55,369 nucleotides of DNA. It comes from Botryococcus braunii (taxonomy: Eukaryota > Chlorophyta > Trebouxiophyceae). The translations under genes were made by a program, and so were the position numbers. The stretch spans positions 1-55,369 of the forward strand of contig KV908754.1 in assembly GCA_002005505.1 (NCBI GenBank). Reading direction: 5' to 3'. Shown piece by piece: positions 1 to 27,527 of this stretch; position 1 is the stretch's first letter; each line of letters starts with the position of its first letter. The notes beneath the pieces were generated by a model that ran no database searches, had not been told where the DNA came from, and saw nothing but the letters and a program-made list of their open reading frames with translations.

Positions 1-834
1 TTCAGTTGCAGTAATGGATTGGCGTCATGCTTGAGGATGCCCACAAATCTCTCGGACCTTCTCAATTGCTTTGAAGATGCTAGACGAGAGTGACTGCACC
101 AGAAACGTTCCATTGAAGCTTTTGTGCCCGGCCCCTTACATTCTCCAGACAGAATTTAAGGTCAATGAAGCTCACCAAGCAGGGTCACATTGAAGCATAC
201 CAGCAAACAGGACGCCAGGGGAGGTACCCAGCCATGGTCTCACATCAGGATTAGAAGGCTGTCTCTTCGGCCAGCAATAACTAAAGTCATTGCAAGGACT
301 AAGTCAGTGTGAGCAGAGCGGCTGTGAATCACGCATACGCCGGAATGTAAGGGAAGTACGATGCCTGCGCAGGATAGAGCTGCCTCCAGGTAATACATCA
401 AGATTTCTGGCTTGTATGCCGTGCGTCCAACACATCCTGGAACCCCCAAGAGCTTGTCCAAATCACTTGCTGAAACCTCCACCGGGCAAGGCTTCACTAT
501 CCGCGCAGGATACAGCTGCTGAAGGATTAGCAGGCGACCCCCCACCTACCCACGTTTAGAGCATGACTTTGCAGGGCCCGGACACGTACAGACTTAAGGC
601 AGCCCACAATTGCTGAAGCATTGCCCGGTGACAACGCATCCGGAAACACATCACATGGCAGCATTCCGCCTAAAATTCTAACTGCCCTGATTAAGAACAG
701 GCCCTAGGCAGGGCAAGGCTGTTGGGCCTGGAACCCAACCTGATTAGCAATGTGCAGACATTGACCATCAACGGACAAATGCAAGGGCCAGAAGCAGAGT
801 GTATAGCATGCTGCTGGAACTGTGAAGAGCTCAC

Positions 835-1998
<1,164 letters not shown>

Positions 1999-4384
1999 TC
2001 GGTAGAACACATTTGCCAGCGGCACAAACCCGCTTCGATGATCAAGGCTTCATCTAGCAAGCGTGCTGCGGGTTCTTTCTAGACGTTCTTTCTAGACGCC
2101 AACGCTCCGACTGTTGGAAGCTAGGTCTGAGGTTCACGAGCTTCTATTTCTATACTGCCATTCACAATCGTCCATCACATTCCAAATCTAAAATCAAACA
2201 TTATGAATGAAGGAACATTATTATCTAAGTTTTGATCGACTAAACCCTGATGAATGCAGAGTGATGAAAATCTTGGAATTGCTGCGGATAAATATAAACT
2301 GCAGGCCCGGAGGTTCTCCGGGGAGTCCCGAGTCAGGAGCGCGTAAGGTCCTTACTAAGGGCTGCTTAGACCCCGTACTTCGTCGTTTTCTAGGCATTTT
2401 GGCCGGCAGGGGTGAACAGGCCGATTTTACTGGAACTAGTTACTATCTCGTCGGCTGGAAAGGGCATTTTCATGAAAGATTCGAGGGTTTTGGTCGCTAA
2501 CAGTAGCCTATGGTCCATAATACTTTTGTGGGGTAGATTAGACGGCGAGTACAGTACTGTCAACGTCATTGTTGCAGAAAGGCCTGCTGTTGAAAGGCTC
2601 TGTTTTCAAAGGATCGCTTCTGTGACACAAGTGTGACTCATCAGCACGTGCAGCAATGCCGTGAGGTACCATATGCCTTGAAAGTTTATTAAGGATGCTT
2701 GAAGTAAATTAGTGATTTAACACAAAACCTGTGAGGATTTGAATGTTAACAATGTTTGTCGATGTAACACTTCTGACGGGGTAGGTACAAACTGAAGGGA
2801 TCTTACAACAGATTCGGCTTGCGTTGGACCAACACTCTCTGTATTTTTGCAGGTTATTTTAGACCTTCCCGAGAATCACTGATACTCATCGGAAGTTTGT
2901 GACAGCGGGAATGAGTCTCTGGACGTTGGTTCAGGCAAGAAATCTCGAGACAACAAGTTTGGGATTGAAGTTACACAACTCGCTTAGTCACAGAATGCTT
3001 TCGTGGTCGCAGGCTTCAATTCTCTTCTTAAATGCTATCACCATATTGAACAACGACCGTTTCCTGGAAAAATGTAAGAGCCGTTTTCTCCAACTTCGTG
3101 CTGGGATCTGCTTGAGGGGGCCACATGCAATGAAACATGTGCCTTCATAACGATTACATCTTTGGGTTACAGACGGATGGGGTTTCAGCCAGCTGAGCGG
3201 TGGCAACACATTAGGGAACGGGCCATCAGCCTTCAAGCTCCAAATAATAGGTGGCATACACTGGTGTTCCTATTTACGATGTACGTCCTTCTTGTCATTA
3301 CTACCTCTTGCCTGAACAGGTAACTTTAATGTCTGGTACAAGGGACTGCCTACATCATGCTCCATGAACTGGCACACTGACTGTTGGCACTTCCCCCTCC
3401 GTTCTCCACTTCTTGCAGCTTTGTCGTGCTTTGTAAGGGACACATATTAATGCATTATGCAAAGATAAGCTACGTAACTCATATTCACGTGTGTTTGTGC
3501 AGTTCCACTGATTGTGGTCAATTCGCTCGTCGTCATCGTGAAGCTGGTGTTTGGGTGATATGACCAACCAAAGAGTTGGGGCTGCTATGGTTCCGGCTTT
3601 GAAGTAAGGCGCCAACTAAAAGAAAGGCATGGGAACTGTTGAAAGTACTAGCAATGCACTAACCAGGCAGATCACAGTGCCAAAATTAGCTTTAATTGTC
3701 GATTTGCTGTCCAGTACATTGTGGTGCAGCACAGGCTATCGCAACTGTTGGAGAACTCTCAAAAACGGAATGGAATGAAATTGAAAGTGACAGGGCAAAG
3801 TCTTTGTTTGACTCGTTGCCATAAGGAGTCCTCCAGGCTCCAGGTTGAGCACCTCATCACTTGAGCTTGCTGAGTTGTGTAATATGACTGGCCGTCCGCA
3901 AACAATCATGCACAGTACAACAGGAAGTTACTTTAATGATGACCAGTGGGATAGGTTTCATAAAGCATCATGCAACCACTAGGCTGCAGATTTTTTCCCT
4001 TCCAGGAAGCACAGTCAGCCTTGTCCCTACCTGCCCCTCTCCCCCCAAAAGTGAGGGAAGAGGGAGCGAGGGAGAAAAGGCACAGACCTATCTGTGCTTT
4101 AGATGCTCTCCCCCTCACGTCACCTCTATTCTTCCATCAGCAGTGTGATAAAGCAGCTACTTCTCCTCTTATTTTCCCGCTTTCTCTCTGAACGGCATTA
4201 ATCACATGTGCCTCATCAGAATTGGTCTTCTGTCTGTGATGAAAAAGAAAGTATATCAGACGTTGGGTACACTGGTTCTTCCCAAAGAAACTAGACTGGA
4301 TGCATTTTAGCTGTCATCGCCTAGAAGGTTTCCTGGTCCATGAGTAAAACCAAGGGACACAGATGGCTCCTGTGTTCAAGAGTG
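1999..4384. other. Intergenic stretch between AlkB-like and ORC4 genes
   Basis: I recognise no coding exon here. It lies between the start of the AlkB-like gene and the stop codon of ORC4, both on the minus strand, so it should hold the AlkB-like promoter and 5' UTR and the ORC4 3' UTR. Short open frames are unremarkable and share no motif I know. A small direct repeat, ttctttctagacg, occurs twice near 2078-2099. Confidence 0.5.
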
Positions 4385-7300
4385 TCATGCGACGATAGCA
4401 GTATCATTATTGAGCCATACTGCGAGGGACGGGGGGCAGCTTAAGTGCTTTTCCATGCCTTCTTGCAGTTCTTGGTACGATACTGTCAGCCACACAGGCT
4501 CGAACTCCCTCAGCATAGCCTGATGCTGCAACCTGCGTATGAATCAGTTGTCTCAGTGCTTTATCTTTTTAAATAGCATGTAGTTCCTTGTTACTGAACA
4601 GTTATGTGGAGGCCCATGCTATGGTCAATATTAAGCTATTTGAGGTCAGCATTCATTTCAGTAAGGCTTGCTACATTTTCTCTGCTTAATCATTTCAGTC
4701 GGTGAAGGAGAACCTCTACCGGCACAAACTGATTCGTCTTCTATCGGGGCTCAGAAGAATGCCAATTTCATTATTTGTATTGTCCTCCATTGTGAGGACA
4801 TGGTAATCGCGCCAAAGCCTGCATCACAAGTTTACAAAACACCCAAGAAGATGTATGGTATTAGCTGTTTGCAATATGGCCCTGGCCCCTGGATTCCGCG
4901 TGTTCCTTGGATGTTTCCTGCTGGCTATGCCCTTGTAATGAAGATGCTAGACTCTCGATTCATCTTATTGCAGCGTAAAAGTGCAACAGACTCTAGGAGT
5001 TTTGGAAATAGCTCTGACGCAAGGGAAGTGGCAATCAGTCATGGCAGCAACAGAGAAACATCACACTTTCTATTTATGGTCAAGGTGCAAGCTCACCCAG
5101 TCCGACTGACGGCAATGAGCCCCAGTTGCATGAGCCGCTCAAATGCACGACATGCTGCTGCTCTATTGTACTGGCTGTCAACGTGTCCCTCTCTGCTGCA
5201 CTCCTTAAGTTTGCTGTACTCTTTCCACACCATTTGAAAGTTGACCTCCGGCTGGTTCTGTTTCTTCAGCCGTTGTAGGGCTGCCAGGATGAACATCTCC
5301 AAGATTGAAAGTGATGGAATCATCTGCCCCTGGTCACAGTTTTGTTCTTTTTCATATCTTTATTTCATGCATGTGGCACATGGCCCGTCAAAATTTGATG
5401 TGTTAGGTAAAAGCTTCAGTGGACCCTTTTGGAAATGTCTTTGCAAATTCACTAATCTATCAAGGCTCCAAGGAGTTCTTGCTTCTCGTTCACGCCAAAA
5501 ACAGCTTTTCAGCTAAGTCGAACTGTCCTTCTCAAACACTTTGTCGCATGACTTGTGGTTAACATATAGACGGCGACCTTCAAAGTCTGCATTTCAGGGA
5601 AAAGCCTATCAGTGTCATGACACAAACCGGTCCAAACCATGTTAGAAGAAAGTCCGAAGCAGAAATGATGAAAGCAGTTAAATTTTAGTCGAATATGCCA
5701 AATTCGTACAGTACGAGTGAACATACTGATGTGCGAGCAGCTGGGAATTTTAAGTCGGCAGGACGTACATGTGACACCCAGACAGCCCCTGAAGTGATCA
5801 GCCCTTGTTTTAAATCATCTGCATTTAGAACCCCGTTGTTGTTGACAGACGACCGGCACACAGCGTGCAGCGCCACTTCAGCCATACACCGGGGTGTTGC
5901 CATTCCTGAATCAAACCCCCACCCCCCAGGGGGGATTCGTGATCAAGCCAACCCATCCAACTCTTGCTTAAGCGAATGCAGTGCAGAGAGTTGTCCTGCA
6001 CTCACAAGGTTCAAAGAGCATACCCTTCCACTGAAGCTGCTGAAAAAGATCCTGCAAGTCTGGATGCTGGAGGTGGGTTTCCAGTGCCGCATTCCATTGG
6101 GTGGCATATTCATTGGCAACGATTCCCTCAGGTAGCTTCAGCATTTCCTGTTCAGGAAAGAAGTCACTTAAAGTTTAAACACTGTCAATTCTTGTGACTC
6201 TCAAGTCACGAGGTGGCATATTGCAGAGAATATAGGAATAAGTTACCTCCAACACTGCAGGTGCTGTGTCCCTGTTGCTGATTTCAGGGCTGCCTTCCTC
6301 ACACTCAGGAACCATGTAGCGGCGATATGAAAACCTTGATCGGACCCTTTTCTCCAACATCTCCATGACGTCGACCCTTGTGCTCAGCCCCACAACTGCG
6401 GCCTGGCCCCATGAGCCGGGCAAAGTCCACACTCAGAGCCCTTTGGAGGCCACTTACCGTGGAACTCCCAACGGAGGGTGGGACCTCCGTGACGTAAGAG
6501 CCTTGACAGGGGTCAAGTGTTTCATAACGAAACTGATAGAGATATTCAAAACTAACCAAACATAGCAAAACAGGACATTCTGACATATATGGACATTCTG
6601 TTCATTTCAATGGCAACGGCTGGCAAGAAATAACCACACCTGCATATCCGACGATTGCAATGCATCCAACAGGTTATACAAAATGGATTGCTTTGATTTT
6701 CTGGCAAACAAGTCAAATTCATCGAGTAGGAAGATTATGAGCTTGTGCGTGCTGCAGTTTCCCGGAATACACAGTTGTTAGACTTTGAGTGAATGCTTTA
6801 CAGTCATGGAGGAATTCAGAAGGAACGGGCATGGAATTAGCCCATCACATGCAATGCAGGTGCATGAAAACCGTGGCGCTTTCCAGTTAACAAAAATAGG
6901 GGCCTTACTTCCGAAGCTCTTTCAACATTGCTCGGAGGAAGAAAAGGTTCTCTTCCAAGGATGCCGATTTAGTGAAAGGGCAGTTGAAGGTCCTGCATCA
7001 AGTTTTCAACTTCATCTGCATGCTTAAGTCTTCAATGACATTGTGCCCTGACACAAAACCCGGGGGGGGGGGGGGGTATACAGCGAGGTACAATGGTTCG
7101 CACTATCCTTCTTCTTCCTGTGAGTTTTTGCTACCCCATTGTGCCACTCCAGAACATTTAGAATAAAGAGTGAATCCTGCGTGCCATGTGTGATCTTTGC
7201 CGTCCGGTGGGGCTGGTGAACCTGCTACTACAAGCATGTCAACGATTGCTCAGCCCATGCAAGGATACAATTCAGCTTGGGCACTTACAAGCATAATTGT

Positions 7301-9077
7301 CTTGCAATTTCCCGGTATGCTGTTCGCTCCTCAGCATGCAAAAGCCCTGATAAGCGGACCATGCCAACAACAGGGGGCCCTTGAGTTCCATTAAATTTGG
7401 CATGGATTTCTGAAAGGACTCGCTCAGCAACCTAGAGAAGCAAACAAATGTAAATGTAGGTGTATGTGTCCACAAAAACAGTCCTTCCTTTGCAATGGAT
7501 GTAAACGCAAGAAAAATCTTGGGGAAGGCTTTGTGTGGGCGCACGGTAAATATGTTGAATCTGTCAACAGATGACAGACATCGGTCAGAGATATTACGAA
7601 ACAACGTGCCCAATCCGCAATTACATGCGTACAGGAGCGGAGCAAGTGCACTACAGGAAGTAAGGTTCATCATGACATGTACATTTCGAAGGTATATACA
7701 GTTCTCCAAAAACACAACCTCGAAGAACACCATAGAGTGTTGTAAAAGTTGCCAAGCAATCCAGAGGTTTAAGCGTTTAGGAAAAAAATTCGTACTAGGG
7801 TTTTGCCAAGGCCTCGTGCACCAATCAAGAGACAAGAAGTGCTTGCCCCAGGCTTCTCAACAGCTGCAAGCAATATCTTCAGCAGTTCCTCCTGTGTCTC
7901 CTTCAGCCTTGGGCGGATGATCATTGAGGATGCAGCAGAGCTATGCGGTTCAAGTAATCGACTGCGGCCCCATTGGAAGGACTGAGTACCCAAAAACAGT
8001 GACATATGCTACACTGATCTCCAGCAGGAAAATTACCTACACCAAGCATCTATGCCCCGTACATATGTCTGATATAAGACGACTACGCACATTGAAGGAA
8101 TGAAAGCATGGGGGTACAATTGATTTGCCGTTTCAGGTAGGATGCCTGCACTACAACCGACACTGTAGTTGTTTCAATTTATTGGATATGGCGGGGGGGG
8201 GGGGGGGGGAGCAAATGGCCATGGGCTGGCAAGCAAGCTCTGTGATCAGGGGCCCAAGCAGGAAGGCACTGTCCTGCATAGGGTTGAGAGCATACTTTCT
8301 CGCAAAGGCACGGATAGTTCTGAATGCTTGTGCTGCTGCAGCTGGGTCTAGCCTTGGCGACTTCAGTGATGGGCCCCTTGCAGGAGGTCCCACCGACTGA
8401 ATCTGTCCTGTATGGTCCACGCACAACAAGGGATTGTTAACAGGTTGCATACTGCAGTAACAAGAAAGGAGTGGCTTTATGAATGCAACAGCAGAAAACA
8501 GAACCAACCATTATCAAAGAGATTGCGGCTTTGTTGGCCTATTCATATCCATCAGGCTAAGAGCGTATCCTTCAGGATCATCACCAATGGGTTATCTGCA
8601 ACAGCGCTTACCTGTCTTCCGCACCCCCGCGGTTGAGGTTGTTGATGGATGCCGTCTTGCCTTGTTGATATTGGGATTCTTGATGGTGCTGGTTGGAGAT
8701 GCTATGGCAGGGGTTTTCCGTGGCGTCGTCTTAGCTTTGAGCGTTTTAATTTCATAAGCACGAAAAGAAGCCTGAAGCAAGGAGGACCCAGAGATATTTA
8801 GAGCATGCACAGCAGATCCGCATGTCAAGGTTGCCTTTTCTAACTGGCAGAGCTCGCCTCTGCCTCCTGGTAATACTGTTTGTAGCTGCACAGAAGAGCC
8901 GCATGTCAGGGTATCTCCACATTACAGATAACTGCACTGTTGGGTGTTCCTGGTTTGCGGTGCACGCACCTTCGCTTTTGACGGACGCAAGGTATTTGCT
9001 GCACAGGTGTCAGACAGTTCGCTTTCGGAACTTATAGCAACTTCAAAACTATCACCTGAAGCTTCACGATTCACCAT
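4385..9077 (-). CDS. ORC4: Origin recognition complex subunit 4
   Basis: ORC4 is an AAA+ subunit of the complex that marks nuclear replication origins and helps load MCM2-7. Minus-strand exons with matching phases: 7981-7796, 7431-7289, 6992-6909, 6751-6640, 6402-6247, 6147-6024, 5905-5769, 5323-5097, 4532-4385 (stop TGA at 4387-4385). Diagnostic motifs in order: SRLLEP helix; Walker A GARGLGKT at the end of the 7981-7796 exon; RLSGLLHAEERTAYREIARQ; ENLFFLRAMLKELR; Walker B FLLDEFDLFA; VVGLSTRVDVMEMLEKRVRS with RF following (arginine region); LPEGIVANEYATQWN; winged-helix LSILEMFILAALQRL and NFQMVWKEYSKL; and CRAFERLMQLGLI. The C-terminus ends in SYQELQEGMEKHLSCPPSLA. This matches plant and animal ORC4 along its length. 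Upstream, exons 9077-8970 and 8771-8612 join in phase and encode a Ser/Lys/Thr/Pro-rich, probably disordered extension. A further exon starting at 8407 is in phase, but its donor and the join to 7981 are unresolved. ATG at 9077 is a guess. The family call is near certain; the N-terminus is not. Confidence 0.93.
7063..7077. repeat. poly-G run
   Basis: A run of about 15 G lies in the ORC4 intron between exons 7431-7289 and 6992-6909. A similar G run occurs at about 8192-8209. Both are poly-C in the ORC4 transcript. Confidence 0.9.
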
Positions 9078-10104
9078 TTCAAAAGCCTTGTGCAATGGCC
9101 GTTTGTAACTCTGAAGCACGGGCTGCTTTTGAATGGCAGCAATGGGATTCAGTGTCCCCTCTCCTTACTAAGGGACTTCACCATAAGCAAAGCTCATCAT
9201 TGGAATCTGTTTGGGTATCCCGGTTGCTCTTCATAATTTCCACAACCTGCTGGTGACATTAGACTGTACGCAAAGGTACTGGTAGTCGTCACAGGTGGAC
9301 AGTATATTTCAAGATGGGGTAACGGTTGGGCTGCTAGCAGCTCGGCTTCAGCTCGTGCAGCAACATGATGGAGGCCCAATCTTCTCTACACGAAGTTGTG
9401 GATACTGTTTCCCCGAGAGATTCCGCGAGGCGGTGGCAACGAAGTGTCTTTTACATCTGTAAGCCCGGAGTTAGGACGTTGCAAGCATTTAAGACCTTCA
9501 ATTGGCTTTTCAATCCGTAATTTGGAACTGTCAATAGTACTAAACCACTCACCCCCAGAGTACTTGTATAGCACGGCGCCGCAAGACACAAAAATTTTGG
9601 TCGAGATCAGGAAGTCAGCGACGCGCGCAGGAGCAGAGCAACAGCTCGTCGAACGTAAGGAGCAGTAACGCACTGATCAGACAGGAGTTGGTGGGACATG
9701 CCACCAAGCGCCAAGAAAGCCTGCAAAGACTCTGTTGATGCCAGTTGACAACTGGCAGTTGTATTAACACTGTACAACTCTTCTGTACTGCTGTCACATG
9801 CGGCATGTGTCTCCCGACATGCCCATCAGTGATCCATCACCGTTGTTAACAGGACCATCGATAGGAGCAGCAAGTGCTCTTAGTTAATATCAGTGTGAAG
9901 CGTTCCTTACAACCTGGAACCGCGTAATAATAGGTCAATTTCCAGCTCTTACAATTGAGTAAATTGTCTTGGAGGTGGGCGACGTTCTCGACAGTTTATG
10001 GAGAGATCTGCTTTTCCGTATCACCGCACGTAGTCACAAACGATGCGAGGGTATACTTTCCTGATTTTCTATTGCAAATTTCGCCAGGAAGCACAGGTCC
10101 CTTG
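9078..10104. promoter_or_regulatory. Putative shared promoter region between divergent ORC4 and RECQ genes
   Basis: The first recognised ORC4 coding exon (minus) and the RECQ ATG at 10105 (plus) point away from each other across about 1 kb, so both promoters and 5' UTRs should lie here unless ORC4 has further upstream exons. I see no convincing TATA box or paired core elements. Open frames at 9197-9379 and 9386-9673 (minus) have no recognisable motif and could be 5' UTR or an extra ORC4 exon. The shared-promoter idea rests only on geometry. Confidence 0.4.
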
Positions 10105-19508
<9,404 letters not shown>

Positions 19509-20744
19509 TGGAGAGGGTTTGCTGAGCAGGAAGGCTGGACACTGTGTGCTTATCTTAAGCAAGAAGTCTCCCATGGCTAAGGCTCATGAGATCCACCCTA
19601 CTGGACGTAGCAGACGATGGGGGTTAGACAGCTCATTTGGTTGTGACAAGTTTAACAACAGTTTAACAACAGTGTCCTTCTGGGAAGAGGAATAACGAAG
19701 TAGGAAGCCTGTTTGTGGGGTTTTGCTCATCTGAGCACGTAGGAATTTGCTGCTTGTTTGAGCATGAATAACTCATCTGGCTTGGGTGCACCCCACTTTC
19801 AAGAAGCCTTGTAGAGTACAAAGGACCCCTCATCACAGCCAGCTCATTTTACCGCAAGAAAGGGAAGGCATGCACGGAATTCTTGAGGCTATAGGCAGCA
19901 AAGTTCCACATGCAGCTTCCCTGTATGGCTGCTTTAGTTTCAAACCGTTTTAAGACACTTGTTTTGACCTCGGGACCATTGACGATTTGTTCAGAACGGG
20001 AGTAAGGGTTTATCCCAGGGGCTGATCTTCGAGGACTGTGAGCCTGGAGAAACGCGTTGCTTGCACATCGGTTGTGACATGATCTTCTTTATCAGAATCT
20101 CTGGCTGTTACGGAATGGAATTCTTGTAGTGGCCAAATGGCCAGTCGCAGTACCGTCAGGTCTTGTACACATGTTGTAGCGAAATGGACAACAAATCCAT
20201 ATGCTTTCCCATGCGTTCAGTGACTCCCAGTCAAGGTTATGCGCACATCAACATCCCATTTTGGCCAGGTTGCATGAGTGCTATTCCCAGATACATTAGA
20301 AACCCTAGGGGGGGGGGAGGCACATGTAAGACATCACCAGGTCAGCAAAAGTTGTCACTGAACAAGCATGCCGTGAATAGGCTTGAGCCAATTTTGTGTG
20401 AGTGCACAAGTCCGAATCCAATTTATGGAGGCCAAAGATGATCGTTCTGCGTGTGTTCAGTTTCCTGTGCCAGCTGCACCAGCATTACCGGTGGGACTAT
20501 ACAAGTATGCGTACAGATGTTTCCAGGCATTGGCATTGGCGAATCGGAGTCTTTGCATGAGTGAATTGGGATGCGTTGGCACAGCATGAAGTTGCGATGC
20601 ATTTGACATGTCGAGGACCAATTCAAACGACTCAGAAGCATGGCATCATGGTCACGCATGGCGTCTCTTCTATCTGGGGCCTCCCATATACCCACTCCCC
20701 CCCCCCCCCACCTCCCACCCAGTTCGAAAGTGTGCAATGTCTTC
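19509..20744. other. Region between convergent RECQ and RNF32-like genes
   Basis: The stop codons of the two genes face each other (19508 plus, 20745 minus), so this 1.2 kb should be mostly 3' UTR. I see no further coding exon. It holds a G run at about 20309-20317 and a C run at about 20697-20709. Confidence 0.5.
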
Positions 20745-24760
<4,016 letters not shown>

Positions 24761-25915
24761 TGCACATCTGAGAAGGGGCCCCTTGCTGGTTCAGCCCTTG
24801 CTATCCGTCTAAATCAAGGGTGCTTTCACTTTGTCAGATGCGACTCAGTGACAAGTGTGGTATGTGGGTCGTCAAGTTTGAGTGATGGAGGGATTTGATA
24901 GTCATGTAATCCTATAAAAGGTTGCCCCAGCAACATAGAAAGCACTTTAAAGCGGAGCTGGTTTCTTACTGAAGAATACAGGTAGTATCCCCCACGCATT
25001 AAGACCCTACATTGTTGCAGTAGTCGACCTGAAAACTTAAAAGGTAAAGAAGCTCCTGCAGCCTTGACAGTCTGACCTTGTGAAACACAACCAGTTTGGT
25101 GTGGACTGATTCACGATACTGTCAAACAAGTCAGAAAGAGTAACCTCAAGGTCATCATCGGTTTAGGCAGTTACTCCAATATCAACAAGAAAAGCCTTAC
25201 GGGGACATGGCCCAATGCGGCTGCTCGGCCAGGGAGCACGGACAGGGCCCGACATAAGTGATCCTGTATCGCCACCTAGTGCAGACGAGATGGTTACCCG
25301 ACCAAATTTTCAAAAATATTTAACTGCAAGAGAATTTTGAGTGTTAACGAAAACCACCCCTCTACAATCGAGCTCTGTTCATCGAGCCTTACCGAGTGAG
25401 CAGGCGACGTCTCCTGGGCACTCACACGCTGATTTCTCCTCCTAATGCCATAATGGTTTAGAGCCTTAATACCAGTATCAAAGGAGGAAACTATGATCCT
25501 ACTCGTACGTTCACCTTGTGTAGCGGGGTATGGGTCGTGAAGGGACTCCGGGCATCTGTAGAATGCCTGCCTGTGGGAACAAACTACGTACGGAATATTC
25601 AAATTTTAAATACTATCTTCCTATTCTCCAGTGACCATTGTTATCTGAAGCCCCATTATCGTCGGCAGGAACTGCCTAGGATGTTACACGTTAGGCATCC
25701 ACGTCGAAATAAAGGCTGAACAAGAGTGGGAGTGTGAACTGCTGCGTAACTTGAAGATTATTCTGTCATGAGAGATTGGAAATGATTCTTTTGTTAACAA
25801 AAAGTGCGAAAGAGAAAGGATGCGTGAAAGACTTGTACATCCTTACGAATCGTACGATACAATGAGGTAGAGCGTGGCGTGAACCGTACTGCGCTCCGTG
25901 AAAGTGAAGGAAGGG
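24761..25915. other. 5' flank of RNF32-like gene
   Basis: This should contain the RNF32-like promoter and first exon(s). The minus frame 25602-25294 reads IIVSSFDTGIKALNHYGIRR before a gtgagt donor near 25431. It vaguely resembles the N-terminal IIDTGLKK segment of animal RNF32. I do not count it as established. No other gene is seen. Confidence 0.4.
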
Positions 25916-26118
25916 AGGGAGGGTTGCATGCTGATGCGCTGGCCTTGTTGCAGAGGCTCCAGGGGCTTTTGAACCAAGCCATTATTGCTCAAGAAGATGT
26001 GGAGGGATATTTTGTTGTTCGACGGGTTAGTTTCATTATCGCGGCGCTGTGGGTCGCCAACTGGCCGCTCGCCGGGTGTGCATGCAATGAGTTCAAGCTA
26101 AGAGTACTCATAGCTTGA
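25916..26118 (+). mobile_element. LINE-B 3' fragment (C-terminal ORF tail)
   Basis: The frame reads LHADALALLQRLQGLLNQAI and AQEDVEGYFVVRRVSFII. It is about 94% identical by eye to the longer minus-strand copy at 39660-39110, and similar tails occur at the end of non-LTR retrotransposon polyproteins. The copy is 5'-truncated near 25916, where similarity to the other copy stops, and the frame ends just before the shared tail-to-tail junction. Confidence 0.75.
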
Positions 26119-26634
26119 AACATTTGGGTTCGGGTCCTTGAACATTGGGCTGGTCTTTTTTACTCCACTCTTCTAATGGAAGGAATTACATCAACCCAGC
26201 CCAAGGGCTGATGAGATGGAAAACCAAACACAGAAGCAGCAAGACACCGAGAGAAACCAAACACAAACCCTAAGAATCAAGGCCAAACACAAACCCAAAG
26301 TACCGAGTGGGGAGCCAGGAGCACAAAGGAAGGGGCAGGAAAGCCCAATGACACAGCCCAGGAGTGGGCAAGGGCCAGAAAAGGGGCAAGACAAAAACCG
26401 AAGACCGAAACTGAAAACAGTCATAAATCAAGTTAACCACAGACTGAAGGTCATCTTGCCAGACGAACTGACGGAACGACCGAAAGGGGGAACGAAAAAG
26501 ATGGGGGTAACGGTCCCGGATCGGGTGAAGGGCCGAACAGGAAAAGACAAGGTGGTGTTCATCACCCACCAAACCAGCCTGACACTGATCACACAACCGG
26601 TGGGAACGGGGGATGCCCCGACGACGACCAGCAT
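26119..26634 (-). mobile_element. LINE-A 3' fragment (zinc-binding end of the reverse-transcriptase ORF), split by the copia element
   Basis: The minus frame reads RRRGIPRSHRLCDQCQAGLV, GDEHHLVFSCSALHPIRDRY and PHLFRSPFRSFRQFVW. The C-x2-C ... H-x4-C pattern is the zinc-binding tail seen after the reverse transcriptase in many plant LINEs. The plus-strand copy at 38381-38857 aligns throughout. Copia insertion at 26634/26635 cuts this fragment; the right flank (33871 on) resumes the same frame for about 15-20 bp (reading HIDAGRRRG across the repaired site). The 3' tail contains GATGAGATG and a short T/A-rich stretch. Confidence 0.8.
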
Positions 26635-27513
26635 TGTTGAATGAATTGGTCAATACTGTACTTAGTGACATCCCCTGTCACATGCCATCAACAGCAGTGT
26701 AAACTATAGCCTTTATAGCCCTTTATGAACGGTATAGATCATACTCGTACCTCAATGACATAACACGTGACTTGTACGATATGCGTTCTCAATAGACATT
26801 ACGTATGGTAGTACTTTAGGATCCCTGCAGTCCGAGCCATCCCTGGGCAGCCCAGGAACGGCTCGGTACTTGTCCGAAGCATGTTGGTATCCTTGACCAA
26901 CCTCTACTGTTGGAGAGTGCTGTGTGCTGTTCCTGGAAACGTTGTAGCGTGGACGGTTTTTCCCACAGGCTACGAACTGACGCTGCCGTCGTGCCATCAC
27001 TGCAGGTGTGTTTAGGATTCTCAAAGTCGTTCCAGATACGATTGTGCTCAAACATTCAGACCAGTTAGATATTAATGCTGTGTGCATTGATGAGAGTGCA
27101 TGACGAGAGCGCACTGAATGTTTGACCTCATTGAGACTTATGTTGACGTCCACCGTTGTGGCGGTAAGATAGTTTCACTGTACAAACATCACAAAGAGAC
27201 CTTGCTGAGTTACTGATGAACTATTATTGTATTCTAGTGACGTAAAGTAGACATCGCAAGGCCTCTTTGGTGCTGAACTCTGCTATCAGGCAAGGCGTAG
27301 TGTTACGTGGTCTTTAGCAAGAGTGAGAGCAGTTAACATCATTTGTAAGACTTGTCCGAAGCATGTTGGTATCCTTGACCAACCTCTACTGTTGGAGAGT
27401 GCTGTGTGCTGTTCCTGGAAACGTTGTAGCGTGGACGGTTTTTCCCACAGGCTACGAACTGACGCTGCCGTCGTGCCATCACTGCAGGTGACGCCGCAAG
27501 CAGAAATGCTTGA
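26635..27513 (+). repeat. 5' LTR of the copia element
   Basis: Begins TGTTGAATGAATTGG and ends GAAATGCTTGA, so the termini are TG...GA rather than TG...CA. It contains an internal 140-bp direct repeat: 26869-27008 and 27351-27490, apparently identical. An A/T-rich TTTATAGCCCTTTATG stretch near 26710-26727 could hold promoter elements. Open frames inside it are not genes. Confidence 0.95.
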
Positions 27514-27527
27514 GGTTATGGGCCCAC
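27514..27527 (+). other. Putative primer-binding site (initiator tRNA-Met, internal)
   Basis: GGTTATGGGCCCAC directly follows the LTR end. It is complementary to the conserved anticodon-loop region of eukaryotic initiator tRNA-Met (GGGCCCAUAACC) rather than to its 3' CCA end. That is the half-tRNA priming known for Drosophila copia. The tRNA sequence is from general knowledge and was not aligned here. Confidence 0.75.

Noticed and set aside
4668..5237. 189-codon plus-strand open frame
   Set aside because: It overlaps, on the opposite strand, the last ORC4 intron and the winged-helix exon (5097-5323), which has clear ORC4 motifs. The plus frame has no recognisable domain.
7272..7835. 187-codon minus-strand open frame
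   Set aside because: It is the wrong frame. The true ORC4 exon 7431-7289 uses another frame, giving RLSGLLHAEERTAYREIA with proper splice sites.
8170..8407. Complete joining of the ORC4 N-terminal exon (PARGPSLKSPRLDPAAAAQA) to exon 7981
   Set aside because: No donor in the required phase gives a convincing join, and the frame runs into a poly-Pro tract from a C run. Kept only as a possible exon in the ORC4 entry.
26752..27153. 133-codon minus frame, repeated at 33109-33510
   Set aside because: It lies inside both copia LTRs and is duplicated only because the LTRs are. No known LTR-encoded protein matches.
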